From positions 186,001-250,000 of the forward strand of contig NZ_CP157968.1 in NCBI RefSeq assembly GCF_040215725.1: a stretch of DNA of 64,000 bases. Reading direction: 5' to 3'. The position numbers and the translations under genes were made by a program. Position 1 is the stretch's first letter. The number at the start of each line of letters is the position of its first letter. This DNA comes from Rhizobium sp. ZPR4. Its GTDB lineage: Bacteria; Pseudomonadota; Alphaproteobacteria; Rhizobiales; Rhizobiaceae. Below, piece by piece: positions 30,427 to 39,597 of this stretch. The notes below the pieces were generated by a model. It was not told where the DNA came from, made no database searches, and saw only the letters and a list, made by a program, of their open reading frames with translations.

Positions 30427-31320
30427 TTACGCCGTGTCATTGCCCGATGGCTCCCGCTCCAAATTCCGGCGCCGCCAGGAAGCCGGCGCCTCGCCGACCC
30501 GCTTGCGGAAAAAGCGCGAGAAATAGGCGGGATCTTCAAAGCCCACCTCGCGGCCGATATCCTCTACCGATCGAATAGTGAACATCAGCAGACGCTTGGC
30601 TTCCAGCAGCCGCCGGTCCAAAAGCATCTCCTTGACGCTATGGCCGAACACCTCGCGCGCCGCCTTGTCGAGCAGATGCGGCGTCGTGGCGAGTAGGTCG
30701 ACATAATTGCCCACCGGCCAATCGCTCTTGTAATGCCGATCGACGGCGCTGCGCAGCGCCAGGGCTAGCGTGACCATGGGCGAGGCCGATGGCAGCGCCG
30801 CACTGCCACCGAGCCGATTCATCAGCGACAGCACGACACCGATCAAGCCCAGCATGACCTTTTCGCTCTGGCTGCCACGCTCGCGGTACTCCGCGCTCAC
30901 CAATTGCAGCAATGTGTCGACCTTTTGCCAGGACGGATCGTCTGGACGGGCCATCAGAAAGGTCGGCGCATCGAGGCTCAGATCCACCTGAGGCGCCAGC
31001 GCCTTCAGCGTGTCGTCCGATACCGAGACGACGATGGCGTCGGACTGATCGTCGACTTCGAATCCGTGGATGATGTTGCTCGGCACGAAGCTGATCGTCG
31101 GAGCGGAAAAATTCCAAGTCCGATCCTCGATCCGATAACGGCCGCCGCCCTTGTACCAATAGGTGATCTGCCCCATCAGCGGATGTTTATGAGACGCGAC
31201 ATGTCCAAAATGCAACGTTTTGCGATCCATAACCGTTTCAACATGCAGGAATCCGACATCAAGCGCCCGGCTCGGCACGCCATAGACAAAGAAATTCGGG
31301 ATTTCGTTCTTCTGCGACAT
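30427..31320 (-). CDS. AraC family regulator, HpaA/PobR type
   Basis: A 297-residue regulator. The N-terminal cupin domain (IPNFFVYGVPSRA ... HKHPLMGQITYWYKGGG) resembles activators of 4-hydroxyphenylacetate and 4-hydroxybenzoate hydroxylase genes. The C-terminal AraC helix-turn-helix includes SVEDIGREVGFEDPAYFSRF. It is divergent from hpaBC (95-base gap), so it probably activates hpaBC in response to 4-hydroxyphenylacetate, as HpaA does in enterobacteria. The start at 31320 (MSQKNEIP) lacks a clear ribosome binding site. Confidence 0.85.
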   Translation of the reverse strand: MSQKNEIPNFFVYGVPSRALDVGFLHVETVMDRKTLHFGHVASHKHPLMGQITYWYKGGGRYRIEDRTWNFSAPTISFVPSNIIHGFEVDDQSDAIVVSVSDDTLKALAPQVDLSLDAPTFLMARPDDPSWQKVDTLLQLVSAEYRERGSQSEKVMLGLIGVVLSLMNRLGGSAALPSASPMVTLALALRSAVDRHYKSDWPVGNYVDLLATTPHLLDKAAREVFGHSVKEMLLDRRLLEAKRLLMFTIRSVEDIGREVGFEDPAYFSRFFRKRVGEAPASWRRRNLEREPSGNDTA

Positions 31321-31415
31321 GCCGGAAAAAGTACCAGCGAATTGCCCCCTTTGTCCATGGCCGCGACGACCTGTCGGACGTAGCATTCGTCATGATCTCA
31401 AGGGAGGAATACGAG

Positions 31416-32978
31416 ATGCGAGCTGAAGATCACCGCGGCGACAAGACCCGTCCTTTTACCGGCGCCGAATATCTGGAAAGCCTGCGCGACGGGCGAGAAG
31501 TCTACATCAATGGCGAGCGCATCGCCGATGTGACCACGCATCCCTCGATGCGCAATTCCGTCCGCTCGCTGGCGCGCATGTATGATGCGCTGCACGACGA
31601 AAAGACCAAGGATCGCTTGACCTCGCCGACCGATACCGGATCGGGCGGCTATACCCACAAATACTTCCGGGTTGCGAAATCCTCCGCCGAACTTGTGGCC
31701 CAGCAAGGCGCGATCGCCGATTGGGCGCGCATGTCCTATGGCTGGATGGGCCGCACGGCCGATTACAAGGCGGCGCTCATGAACACGCTCGGCGCCAATG
31801 CCGACTGGTACGGCCCATTCAAGGACAATGCACTGTCCTGGCACAAGCGAGCGCAGGAATCCGTGCTCTTCATGAACCACGCGATCGTCAATCCGCCGAT
31901 CGACCGCCACAAACCGGCCGATGCCGTGAAAGACGTCTTCGTCCACATCACCAAGGAAACCGATGCGGGCATCTATGTCTCCGGCGCCAAGGTGGTGGCG
32001 ACGTCTTCGGCGCTGACCCACTACAACTTCCTTGCCCAGAGTTCGGCAACCGTTACCGAAGACCCGTCGCTGTCGGTCATGTTCATCGTTCCGATGAATG
32101 CGCCCGGGATCAAGATGTTCTGCCGCGTTTCCTATGAGCAAACCGCCAATACCGTGGGTCATCCCTTCGATTATCCGCTGTCGTCACGCTTCGACGAGAA
32201 CGATGCGATCCTGGTGCTCGATAATGTCTTCGTGCCCTGGGAAGACGTGCTTGTCCTGCGCGACGCCGCAAAAATCCTCTCCTTCCACCCGGCCTCGGGC
32301 TTCATGCACGGCTATTGCTTCCAGGGCTGCACGCGCTTCGCCGTCAAGCTCGATTTCATCGCCGGGCTGCTGGCAAAGGCGCTGCGCGCCACCGGCGGCG
32401 ATGCTTTCCGTGGCAATCAGGCGGCTCTCGGCGAAATCATCGCGCTTCGCCACATGTTCTGGTCCTTCTCCAATGCCATGGCTTACAATCCGCAGCCTTG
32501 GGCCAATGGTGCAGTGCTGCCGAACATGGAAGCCGCGCTTTCCTACCGCACTTTCATGTCGGAGGCCTATCCGCGCGTCATCGAAACGGTGCGCAGGGTT
32601 ATCGCCTCGGGGCTGATCTACCTGCCGTCTTCGGCCAAGGATTTCGGCAATCCGGAGATCGACCGTTATCTCGCGCAATATGTGCGCGGGTCCAACGACA
32701 TGGGTCATATCGAGCGCATCAAGATCATGAAGCTGCTCTGGGACGCCACAGGCACCGAATTCGGCGGACGTCACGCCCTCTATGAGCTCAACTATGCCGG
32801 CGCGCCGGAGGAAGTCCGCCTGCAGGTGCTGAAGGGCGCCGAGCGCGGCGGTCGGCTGAAGGAGATGGAGGCGCTTGTTGATCAGTGCATGAGCGATTAC
32901 GACGAAAACGGCTGGACTGGAGACACCTGGCTTCCGCCGCTCGGTGACACCTCCCCCGTCCGCAATGCCGCCGAGTGA
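31416..32978 (+). CDS. hpaB: 4-hydroxyphenylacetate 3-monooxygenase, oxygenase component HpaB
   Basis: A 520-residue FADH2-dependent oxygenase that hydroxylates 4-hydroxyphenylacetate to 3,4-dihydroxyphenylacetate (homoprotocatechuate). Length equals the enterobacterial enzyme. Typical segments are RPFTGAEYLESLRDGREVY at the N-terminus, YGPFKDNALSWHKRAQESVL, DRHKPADAVKDVFVHI and VRGSNDMGHIERIKIMKL. I choose the ATG at 31416, seven bases after AGGGAGGA, over upstream codons. It is the first step of the aromatic pathway in this window, and hpaC follows ten bases later. Confidence 0.95.
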   Translation: MRAEDHRGDKTRPFTGAEYLESLRDGREVYINGERIADVTTHPSMRNSVRSLARMYDALHDEKTKDRLTSPTDTGSGGYTHKYFRVAKSSAELVAQQGAIADWARMSYGWMGRTADYKAALMNTLGANADWYGPFKDNALSWHKRAQESVLFMNHAIVNPPIDRHKPADAVKDVFVHITKETDAGIYVSGAKVVATSSALTHYNFLAQSSATVTEDPSLSVMFIVPMNAPGIKMFCRVSYEQTANTVGHPFDYPLSSRFDENDAILVLDNVFVPWEDVLVLRDAAKILSFHPASGFMHGYCFQGCTRFAVKLDFIAGLLAKALRATGGDAFRGNQAALGEIIALRHMFWSFSNAMAYNPQPWANGAVLPNMEAALSYRTFMSEAYPRVIETVRRVIASGLIYLPSSAKDFGNPEIDRYLAQYVRGSNDMGHIERIKIMKLLWDATGTEFGGRHALYELNYAGAPEEVRLQVLKGAERGGRLKEMEALVDQCMSDYDENGWTGDTWLPPLGDTSPVRNAAE

Positions 32979-32988
32979 GGCCATTGCT

Positions 32989-33501
32989 ATGGAGGAGCAA
33001 CTTTCAAAAACTGAATTCCGCAACGCCATGGCAAGGGTTTGCGCGCCGGTCAACGTGATCACCACCAACGGCCCCGCCGGCCGCGGCGGCTTTACCGCGA
33101 CCGCCATGTGCAGCGTCACCGACGAACCGCCGACGCTGCTCATCTGCATGAACAGCCGCTCGGCGCAAACAAGCCTCTTCCTCGATAACCGTCGCTTCTG
33201 CGTCAACGTGCTGACGCAGGAGCATAAGGAACTGGCCGGCTATTTCGCCGGTCAGCGTGCCGATATGGAGGAGCGCTACGCCGCGGCCGAGTGGATCAAT
33301 TTCCGCTCCGGCAGCCAAGCACTTTCCGATGCGATCGTCTCCTTCGATTGCCGCTTGACCGAAGCGCGCCTTGTCGGCACACACCATATCTTCATCGGTG
33401 AAGTGATGGATATCCGCAGCCGCAAGGATGGGCATGCGCTGCTCTATTTCGACCGTAACTATGTGCATGTGCCGACCCAGGCGGGCAGCTTCGGCGGCTA
33501 G
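32989..33501 (+). CDS. hpaC: flavin reductase component HpaC
   Basis: A 170-residue NAD(P)H:flavin reductase that supplies reduced FAD to HpaB. The flavin-reductase fold is visible: FRNAMARVCAPVNVITTNGP, GFTATAMCSVTDEPPTLLIC, RFCVNVLTQEHKELAGYFAG and ALLYFDRNYVH. I use the ATG at 32989 (MEEQLSKTEF) with GTGAGG ten bases upstream. It is coexpressed with hpaB and ends before a bidirectional hairpin. Confidence 0.94.
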   Translation: MEEQLSKTEFRNAMARVCAPVNVITTNGPAGRGGFTATAMCSVTDEPPTLLICMNSRSAQTSLFLDNRRFCVNVLTQEHKELAGYFAGQRADMEERYAAAEWINFRSGSQALSDAIVSFDCRLTEARLVGTHHIFIGEVMDIRSRKDGHALLYFDRNYVHVPTQAGSFGG

Positions 33502-33536
33502 GTGTCGAAGGTCTGACGGGTCATCGCCGGAAATAG

Positions 33537-33571
33537 AAACAGGATGCCAACGATTACGTGGCACCCTGTTT
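33537..33571. terminator. bidirectional terminator between hpaC and the aldehyde dehydrogenase gene
   Basis: AAACAGG-A-TGCCA (33537-33549) pairs with TGGCA-C-CCTGTTT (33559-33571), a 12-pair stem with one mismatch. The flanks supply A- and T-rich ends for both directions. Confidence 0.72.
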
Positions 33572-33587
33572 GCATGTAAGAATACCT

Positions 33588-35066
33588 TTAGAGCTGTATC
33601 CAAGCCGTCTTCAGATCGACGTATTTGTCGAGCGCGTGCAGCGACTTGTCATGGCCATTGCCAGACTGCCTGACGCCGCCGAGTGGCACGCTGTTATCCG
33701 CGCCGCCATAGGTGTTGACGTGCACCACGCCGGCGCGGATGCCCCGCACCATTCGATGGGCACGTGAAAGGTTCGCTGTCCAGACAGCCGAGGCAAGGCC
33801 ATATTCGGTGGCATTGGCAATCTCAAGTGCTTCTGCTTCCGTCTCGAAGGGAATGATCGACAGGATCGGTCCGAAAACCTCTTCGCGTGCCAGCGTCATC
33901 GATGGTGTCACGTCGAAGACGGTGGGCCGCATGTAATAGCCGCCGGTCTCCTCGAGAATGCGCGAGCCGCCGGTGCGCAAGGATGCGCCCTCCGACACTG
34001 CTTGCGAAACATAACCGAGGTCTTTCTTCAGCTGCATCTCGCTGGAGATGGCCCCCGCTTCGGTCGTCAGCTGCAGGGGATCGCCGACCTTCATGCTCTC
34101 GGCGATGCGGGCGACCTTCTCCGAGAAGGCCTCATGGATCGACTTTTCGACAAGCAGCCGCGAGCCGGCGACGCAGACCTGTCCGGAATTGCGGAAGATG
34201 CCGTAGGCGGACACCTTGGCCGCCTGATCGAGATCGGGCGCATCGGCAAAGACGATGTTTGGAGACTTGCCGCCAAGTTCCAGATAGACGCGCTTCAGGT
34301 TCGAGCGCGCCGAATATTCGAGAAGCCGCCGCCCGATGGGGCCGGAACCGGTGAAGGCCAGCACATCGATATCCATGTGCAAGCCCAGCGCCTCGCCGCT
34401 AACCGCGCCACGCCCGGTGACGACGTTGAAGACGCCTTCGGGCAAGCCGGCTTCGGCACAAATTTCGGCAAGCTTCAGCAGCGTCAGCGACGCGCCTTCG
34501 GCGGGCTTCAGGACGACGGAATTGCCGGCGGCAAGCGCCGGAGCAATCTTCCAGGCACCGATCATCATCGGGAAATTCCACGGCACGATGGCGGCAACGA
34601 CGCCGATCGGCTCGCGATGGACGAGGCCAAGAATATTATGAGCCGTCGGCGCAATCTCGCCATAAACCTTGTCGATTGCCTCGGCATAATAACGGAACGT
34701 GCCGGCAGCACTGCCGGGCTCGGCCTTCAGCGCCATCGAGATTTCCGTGCCGTTGTCGCGCACGCCGAGCACGGCGAGTTCAAGCGCGTTCTTCTCGATC
34801 AATTCGGCAATCTTCAGCAGTACCTTCTTGCGTTCGGCCGGCGCCGCCTTCGACCAGCTGCCTTTTTCGAAAGCACGACGCGCAGCCTTGACAGCCAGAT
34901 CGACATCTTCAGTGCCGGCATCGGCAATCGTGGTCAGCCGGTTGCCATCGATCGGCGAAATGACATCCATCACGGCGCCACTGACCGGCTGGCGCCACGC
35001 ACCGCCGATGAAAAACGCCTGCGGGGGAACGGACAGTGTCCGGAGCTGGTCGATCTTGTCCTGCAT
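33588..35066 (-). CDS. NAD(P)-dependent aldehyde dehydrogenase
   Basis: A 492-residue aldehyde dehydrogenase. It has the catalytic glutamate in LELGGKSPN, the catalytic cysteine in FRNSGQVCVAGSRLL, and the Rossmann turn FTGSGPIGRRLLE. It resembles gamma-glutamyl-aminobutyraldehyde dehydrogenase (PuuC-type) enzymes, a group that also contains phenylacetaldehyde oxidisers. Next to hpaBC, and in one operon with an APC permease, it may oxidise 4-hydroxyphenylacetaldehyde to 4-hydroxyphenylacetate. That substrate is inferred from position. Confidence 0.9.
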   Translation of the reverse strand: MQDKIDQLRTLSVPPQAFFIGGAWRQPVSGAVMDVISPIDGNRLTTIADAGTEDVDLAVKAARRAFEKGSWSKAAPAERKKVLLKIAELIEKNALELAVLGVRDNGTEISMALKAEPGSAAGTFRYYAEAIDKVYGEIAPTAHNILGLVHREPIGVVAAIVPWNFPMMIGAWKIAPALAAGNSVVLKPAEGASLTLLKLAEICAEAGLPEGVFNVVTGRGAVSGEALGLHMDIDVLAFTGSGPIGRRLLEYSARSNLKRVYLELGGKSPNIVFADAPDLDQAAKVSAYGIFRNSGQVCVAGSRLLVEKSIHEAFSEKVARIAESMKVGDPLQLTTEAGAISSEMQLKKDLGYVSQAVSEGASLRTGGSRILEETGGYYMRPTVFDVTPSMTLAREEVFGPILSIIPFETEAEALEIANATEYGLASAVWTANLSRAHRMVRGIRAGVVHVNTYGGADNSVPLGGVRQSGNGHDKSLHALDKYVDLKTAWIQL

Positions 35067-35123
35067 CTCATTATCTCACAAAGAGGGTGGCGGGTCTTCC
35101 CCGCCACCGCGATTGGAACTCAC

Positions 35124-36578
35124 TCAGGCTTCCTGACCGGCGCCGAGGCGGGCATAGCTTGCCGCATCCGACGACTTCAGGCGAGCCGCAGCGATAAGGC
35201 CGATGATACCAGCAATCAGCACCAGGCCCGGCAACAACACGGCCAGCACGCCATTGGCACCGGCAATCGCGCCGAAATTCGCCGAGATATAATAGACGAG
35301 TGCCAGAAGGATCAGACCCGTCACGATCGGCAGCACCTTGATCGCCAGGACATTGCGTTCAAGCCCCGGATTGCGGCTGAAGAACACCACGATCGAGAAG
35401 GCGGTGAAGGCCATCAGCAGGATAATTGCGAGCGTCGCGACATTGGTAAGCCAGGAGAAGAGCGCCAATACAGGATCCTGACCCGTCACCGCAAAGAGCG
35501 CAACGACGAGCACGGCAATGACGGTCTGAATGATCGAGCCGACATGCGGGCTTTGAAAGATCGGATGTGTGACGCCGACCGACTTCGGCAACAGGCCCTC
35601 ACGGCCGGCGACATACATGTAGCGCGCGACGCCATTGTGGAAGGCGAGGATGCCGGCAAACAGGCTGGTGATGAAGAGCACGCTCATCACGACGGTAATC
35701 CAATGACCGACATAGCGCTCGGCAAGGCCGAAGAGGAAGGTCGTGGGATCGGCAAGACCTTGCAGGGTCGGGACGAGCTTGTCGACGCCGGCGCCAGCCA
35801 CCATCAGCCAGGAGGTCAGCATATAGAAAAGGCCGATGATGAGAACGGAGATATAGGTCGCGCGCGGCACGGTCTTTTCCGGCTCACGTGCCTCTTCGCT
35901 ATAAATGGTCGTCGCTTCGAAACCGATGAAGGCGGCAAAGCAGAACAGCAGGCCGATCGCCGGTGTACCGCTCCAGAAGGCGGTCGGCGTGAACGGTGCG
36001 GCGGAAAGACCGGCATCGCCGCCCTTGGCGAAGATCGCCGCATCGATGACGAGCACGACGAGATATTCGAGAATAACGAGCACCGTCAGCACTTTCGCCG
36101 ATAGATCGACGCGGCGGTAGCCGAAAACGGCGACGAAGGCGATGCCGACAAAGCTCCAGACCCACCACGGAAGATCGAGGCCGAGCTGTTCGGCGAAGAA
36201 ACCCTTGGTCGCCGCGCCGAAAAGCCCGAGAACGCCGACTTGCATGGCATTATAGGCGAGAATGGCAATCAGCGCGGCGGCACCGCCCATGAGGCCACCA
36301 AGGCCCTGAGCCGTATAGGCATAGAAGGCGCCGGCATTTCTTATATGGCGAGCCATGGCGACATAACCGACCGCAAACAGCAGCAGAATGCCCGTCACCA
36401 ATAGAAAAGTGAGCGGTATGCCCGGTCCGTTGCCGAGCATCATGGACAACGGCACGCCGCCGGCGACTGCCGTCAGCGGCGCCGCGGCCGACACCACGAG
36501 AAAGGTCACGGCGCCGACGCCGAGACTGTTTTTGCGCAGCTGGTTTTCAGCCGCACCTTGCGAATTTTGCGTGTTCAT
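35124..36578 (-). CDS. APC family amino acid/amine permease
   Basis: A 484-residue transporter with 12-13 hydrophobic helices. The APC signature appears early in VSAAAPLTAVAGGVPLSMM, with the unwound-helix glycines, and again in FIGFEATTIYSEEAREPEKT. It would import an amino acid or amine. Its downstream partner is the aldehyde dehydrogenase (57-base gap). The divergent IclR gene starts 317 bases away across a shared control region. Confidence 0.92.
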   Translation of the reverse strand: MNTQNSQGAAENQLRKNSLGVGAVTFLVVSAAAPLTAVAGGVPLSMMLGNGPGIPLTFLLVTGILLLFAVGYVAMARHIRNAGAFYAYTAQGLGGLMGGAAALIAILAYNAMQVGVLGLFGAATKGFFAEQLGLDLPWWVWSFVGIAFVAVFGYRRVDLSAKVLTVLVILEYLVVLVIDAAIFAKGGDAGLSAAPFTPTAFWSGTPAIGLLFCFAAFIGFEATTIYSEEAREPEKTVPRATYISVLIIGLFYMLTSWLMVAGAGVDKLVPTLQGLADPTTFLFGLAERYVGHWITVVMSVLFITSLFAGILAFHNGVARYMYVAGREGLLPKSVGVTHPIFQSPHVGSIIQTVIAVLVVALFAVTGQDPVLALFSWLTNVATLAIILLMAFTAFSIVVFFSRNPGLERNVLAIKVLPIVTGLILLALVYYISANFGAIAGANGVLAVLLPGLVLIAGIIGLIAAARLKSSDAASYARLGAGQEA

Positions 36579-36704
36579 CTGCGTTCGTTCCCCTTGTTAA
36601 GAACATCCGATCATCGCCGCGACTGCCGCGTGCGACCTCCACCAAAAACCGGACTGACGAGCGGGGCTTATGCTTTTGTTGATTTTACCGCCGCCAGCGC
36701 TTAC

Positions 36705-36721
36705 GGTTCATTATTTGAACC
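36705..36721. promoter_or_regulatory. perfect 17-bp palindrome, likely IclR operator
   Basis: GGTTCA-TTATT-TGAACC is perfectly symmetric and lies in the 316-base gap between the divergent APC permease and IclR genes. A looser TGAA/TTCA pair follows at once. Symmetric sites of this size are typical for IclR-family dimers. The rest of the gap holds no gene. Confidence 0.6.
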
Positions 36722-36894
36722 ATAGCTTCAAATATAGACTTGCAAACATTGCCGGCCTCTGTCAAGTTATTTCGCATGTTAAGTATCTTGGGTCGCTGCT
36801 ATCGTGCCGCGGCGAAGGATCAGCGAGCTGATTTGACGGAAAGCCCCGGCTGGACGCACAAAATCGGAACCGGACCAACCCAAGAGGAGGAATG

Positions 36895-37680
36895 ATGAGC
36901 ACGATCGGAAAGGCGCTGGCATTGCTGGACACCCTGTCACGGCTGGACAAGGAGGCGGGTCTGACCGACATCGCCCGACTGTGCGACCTGGATAAGGCGA
37001 CGGCGCGACGCTTTCTGGTGGAGCTGGAAAAGCACGGCTTCGTCGAGCAGGATCCAGATACGCGCCGCTATCGCATCGGCTCGGCGCCTGTTCGCCTTGC
37101 CCGTATCCGGGAAGCCCGCTTTCCCTTCCTGCGGGTTGCCATCCCCTTCATCAGGACGCTCGCCGAATCGTCGACCGAGACGGTCCATCTGTCGGAGTTT
37201 TCCGGCGGACAGCTCTCGACCATTCACGTGGAGGATTCGCCGCGCGCGCATCGGATCATCGTCGATGTCGGCAGCCTTCTGCCCTTTCACGCCACCGCAT
37301 CCGGCGTTGCATATCTTGCCTTCTGCCCACGAGCAGAAATCGACCTGGCGCTCAAGACGCCACTCGAGAAATTTACCGACCACACCGTCACCGATCCGCA
37401 GCTGGTGCGCGACATGCTCGATGAGACCGCGGCACGCGGCTTTTCCATCAGCCATCAGGGGCTTGAAGCCGGCGTCATCAGCACGGCCGCGCCGGTGCGC
37501 GCGCCGAACGGCCATCCGATCGGCTGCGTGGCGATTGCCGCTCCGCTCTCGCGCACCACGAAGGCTGCCATCCAGGAATTCGGCGCACAGGCCGTCGCTA
37601 CGGCCAATGCGATCTCGGAAAAATATTACGGGTCGGAAAGACCCATGGGAACCATTGCAAAAATCAGGAGGACAGATTGA
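36895..37680 (+). CDS. IclR family transcriptional regulator
   Basis: A 261-residue regulator. The N-terminal winged helix (ALALLDTLSRLDKEAGLTDI, recognition helix LDKATARRFLVELEKHGF) is followed by the IclR effector domain (residues about 75-255, ending in the conserved GCVAIAAPLSR segment). AGGAGG directly precedes a double ATG; the second one at 36895 has the better spacing. Its stop overlaps the next start. It probably controls both this operon and the divergent permease/aldehyde dehydrogenase operon. Confidence 0.92.
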   Translation: MSTIGKALALLDTLSRLDKEAGLTDIARLCDLDKATARRFLVELEKHGFVEQDPDTRRYRIGSAPVRLARIREARFPFLRVAIPFIRTLAESSTETVHLSEFSGGQLSTIHVEDSPRAHRIIVDVGSLLPFHATASGVAYLAFCPRAEIDLALKTPLEKFTDHTVTDPQLVRDMLDETAARGFSISHQGLEAGVISTAAPVRAPNGHPIGCVAIAAPLSRTTKAAIQEFGAQAVATANAISEKYYGSERPMGTIAKIRRTD

Positions 37681-38933
37681 TGAGCCCTGAGGCTCCCCTG
37701 CCAAGGATACTCGTCATCGGAACCGGTGACACCAAATGCGACGAACTGCAATTCATGGCGTCCGTCATCAGGCAAGCCGGCGGCCAGCCGCTCATGATGG
37801 ATGTCAGCATTCTCGGCGATCCGCCTTATAGCCCCGATTACTCCAAGCATGACATAGCCAAGGCCGCCGCAACGACGATCGAGGCCATTGCCGAAAGCGG
37901 CGACGAAAACAGCGCCATGGCTGCGATGGCAAAGGGCGCGTCAGCTCTAACCCGGCGCCTCTACGACGATGGGCTAGTCGACGGCGTCATCGTGCTCGGT
38001 GGCTCCATGGGCACGGATCTGGCGCTCGATGTCGCCGCCGTCCTGCCGCTCGGCGTCCCGAAATTCGTGGTTTCGACCATAGCCTACTCCCATCTCATTC
38101 CGCCAGAACGCATCGCCCCCGATCTGATGATGATCCTGTGGGCCGGCGGTCTTTATGGCCTCAACAGCATCTGCCGCTCCGTGCTCTCGCAGGCTTGCGG
38201 CGCGGTCGTCGGCGCTGCAAAGCACGGCACCAAGCCCGATCGCGAACGGCCCCTCGTCGGCATGACGTCTCTCGGCTCGTCCTGCCTGAAATATATGAAG
38301 TACCTGCGGCCCGAGCTGGAAAAGCGCGGCTATGACGTCGCCGTCTTCCATTCCACCGGCATGGGCGGACGCGCCTATGAAGCGATCGCCGCGAAGGGAG
38401 ACTTTGCCGCCGTCTTCGACTTCTGCATCCAAGAGGTCAGCAATCACCACTATAGCAGCGTCGTCACCTCCGGGCCGGACCGGCTCGAAAATGCCGGACG
38501 CGCCGGCATTCCGCAGCTTGTCGCCCCCGGCGCAGTCGACATGGTCGATCTCCAGGCATGGCAGGACTTGCCCGCAATCTTTGCCGATCGCCCCTATCAC
38601 GCCCATAATAGACTGATCGGATCGGTGACGACATCGCCGGAAGGCCGGCGCGAAGTCGCGCGGCTGATCGGACAGAAATTGCAGCGCGCGGATGCGAAGG
38701 TCGCCTTCCTCCTGCCGACCGAGGGGTTGCAGGAATGGGACAAGCCGGAAGAGCCACTGCATGATCCCGAAGGTCTCGACGCCTTTATCGACGAGATGCG
38801 CCGTGCCGTTCCGCCTTCCGTTAGCCTGCGGGAGGTCGACGCCCATATCAACGCGCCAGCCTTCTCCGCTGCCGCTCTTGCCATCTTCGATCAATGGGTG
38901 GCCGAAGGCGTCATTCCGGAGGGACGGCCATGA
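37680..38933 (+). CDS. Tm-1-like ATP-binding domain protein (UPF0261)
   Basis: A 417-residue protein of the Tm-1/UPF0261 family, named after the tomato virus-resistance protein Tm-1. N-terminal ILVIGTGDTKCDELQFM and GVIVLGGSMGTDLALDVA fit the nucleotide-binding half. The second half contains FHSTGMGGRAYEAI and IQEVSNHHYSSVV. In bacteria the family often travels with a separate TIM-barrel partner, which is absent here. ATP-dependent chemistry on a small molecule is suspected, but no reaction is established. The start overlaps the iclR stop (ATGA). Confidence 0.85.
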   Translation: MSPEAPLPRILVIGTGDTKCDELQFMASVIRQAGGQPLMMDVSILGDPPYSPDYSKHDIAKAAATTIEAIAESGDENSAMAAMAKGASALTRRLYDDGLVDGVIVLGGSMGTDLALDVAAVLPLGVPKFVVSTIAYSHLIPPERIAPDLMMILWAGGLYGLNSICRSVLSQACGAVVGAAKHGTKPDRERPLVGMTSLGSSCLKYMKYLRPELEKRGYDVAVFHSTGMGGRAYEAIAAKGDFAAVFDFCIQEVSNHHYSSVVTSGPDRLENAGRAGIPQLVAPGAVDMVDLQAWQDLPAIFADRPYHAHNRLIGSVTTSPEGRREVARLIGQKLQRADAKVAFLLPTEGLQEWDKPEEPLHDPEGLDAFIDEMRRAVPPSVSLREVDAHINAPAFSAAALAIFDQWVAEGVIPEGRP

Positions 38934-39580
38934 GGCAAGATCGCGCGCTTATCCTCGACTTCGGCGGCGTCGTCACCCGCACCCTGTTCGAGACGCATGA
39001 CATCACCGAGCGCACACTCGGCCTTCCCTCGGGATCGCTGACCTGGCTCGGGCCGTTCGACACAACGACGGACCCGCTCTGGGTCGCGATGCAGAACCGC
39101 GAGATCACCGAGCGGGATTATTGGCTCAAGCGCACAAACGAGGTCGGCAAGCTGGTCGGTGAAGACTGGACCGACATGCAGACCTTCGTGCGCCGCGCGC
39201 GCGGCGCGGAACCGGAACTGGTTCTGCGCCCGGAAGCCCGCGACGCCATTCTGCGCACCAAGGAAGCCGGCCTCAAGCTGGCGATCCTGTCGAACGAACT
39301 CGACCTTTTCTACGGCGTCGAGTTCCGCCAGCGTTTTCTGCTGATCGAGCTTTTCGACGTCATTGTCGATGCCACCTACACGAAGATCCTGAAGCCCGAT
39401 CCCCGCGCCTACGAACTCGTTCTTTCCGAGCTCGACTTGCCGCGCGAGGCCTGCGTCTTCGTCGACGATCAGAAGAAAAACATCGAGGGCGCCGAAGCCG
39501 TGAAACTTCCTCACGTGCACTTCGACGTGACCCGCCCCGCTGAAAGCTATGCCCAAGCACTTGCGATGCTGGGACTCTGA
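38930..39580 (+). CDS. HAD-IA family hydrolase
   Basis: A 216-residue haloacid-dehalogenase superfamily protein. Motif I is LILDFGGVVTRTL, which has the nucleophile Asp but Gly at the usual second Asp, a variation common in one HAD-IA branch. Motif II is AILSNE, the Lys is in KILKPDPRAYEL, and motif IV is CVFVDDQKKNIEGA. It may dephosphorylate a pathway intermediate or side product. ATGA overlap with the preceding gene shows coupling in the operon. Confidence 0.88.
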   Translation: MRQDRALILDFGGVVTRTLFETHDITERTLGLPSGSLTWLGPFDTTTDPLWVAMQNREITERDYWLKRTNEVGKLVGEDWTDMQTFVRRARGAEPELVLRPEARDAILRTKEAGLKLAILSNELDLFYGVEFRQRFLLIELFDVIVDATYTKILKPDPRAYELVLSELDLPREACVFVDDQKKNIEGAEAVKLPHVHFDVTRPAESYAQALAMLGL

Positions 39581-39597
39581 ACCAAGAGGAATCTGAT

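Noticed and set aside
36774..36790. GCATGTTAAGTATCTTG, similar to the HpaR operator motif.
   Set aside because: Only the GTTAAGTAT core matches. The upstream half of the repeat is missing, so I do not count it as a third HpaR site.
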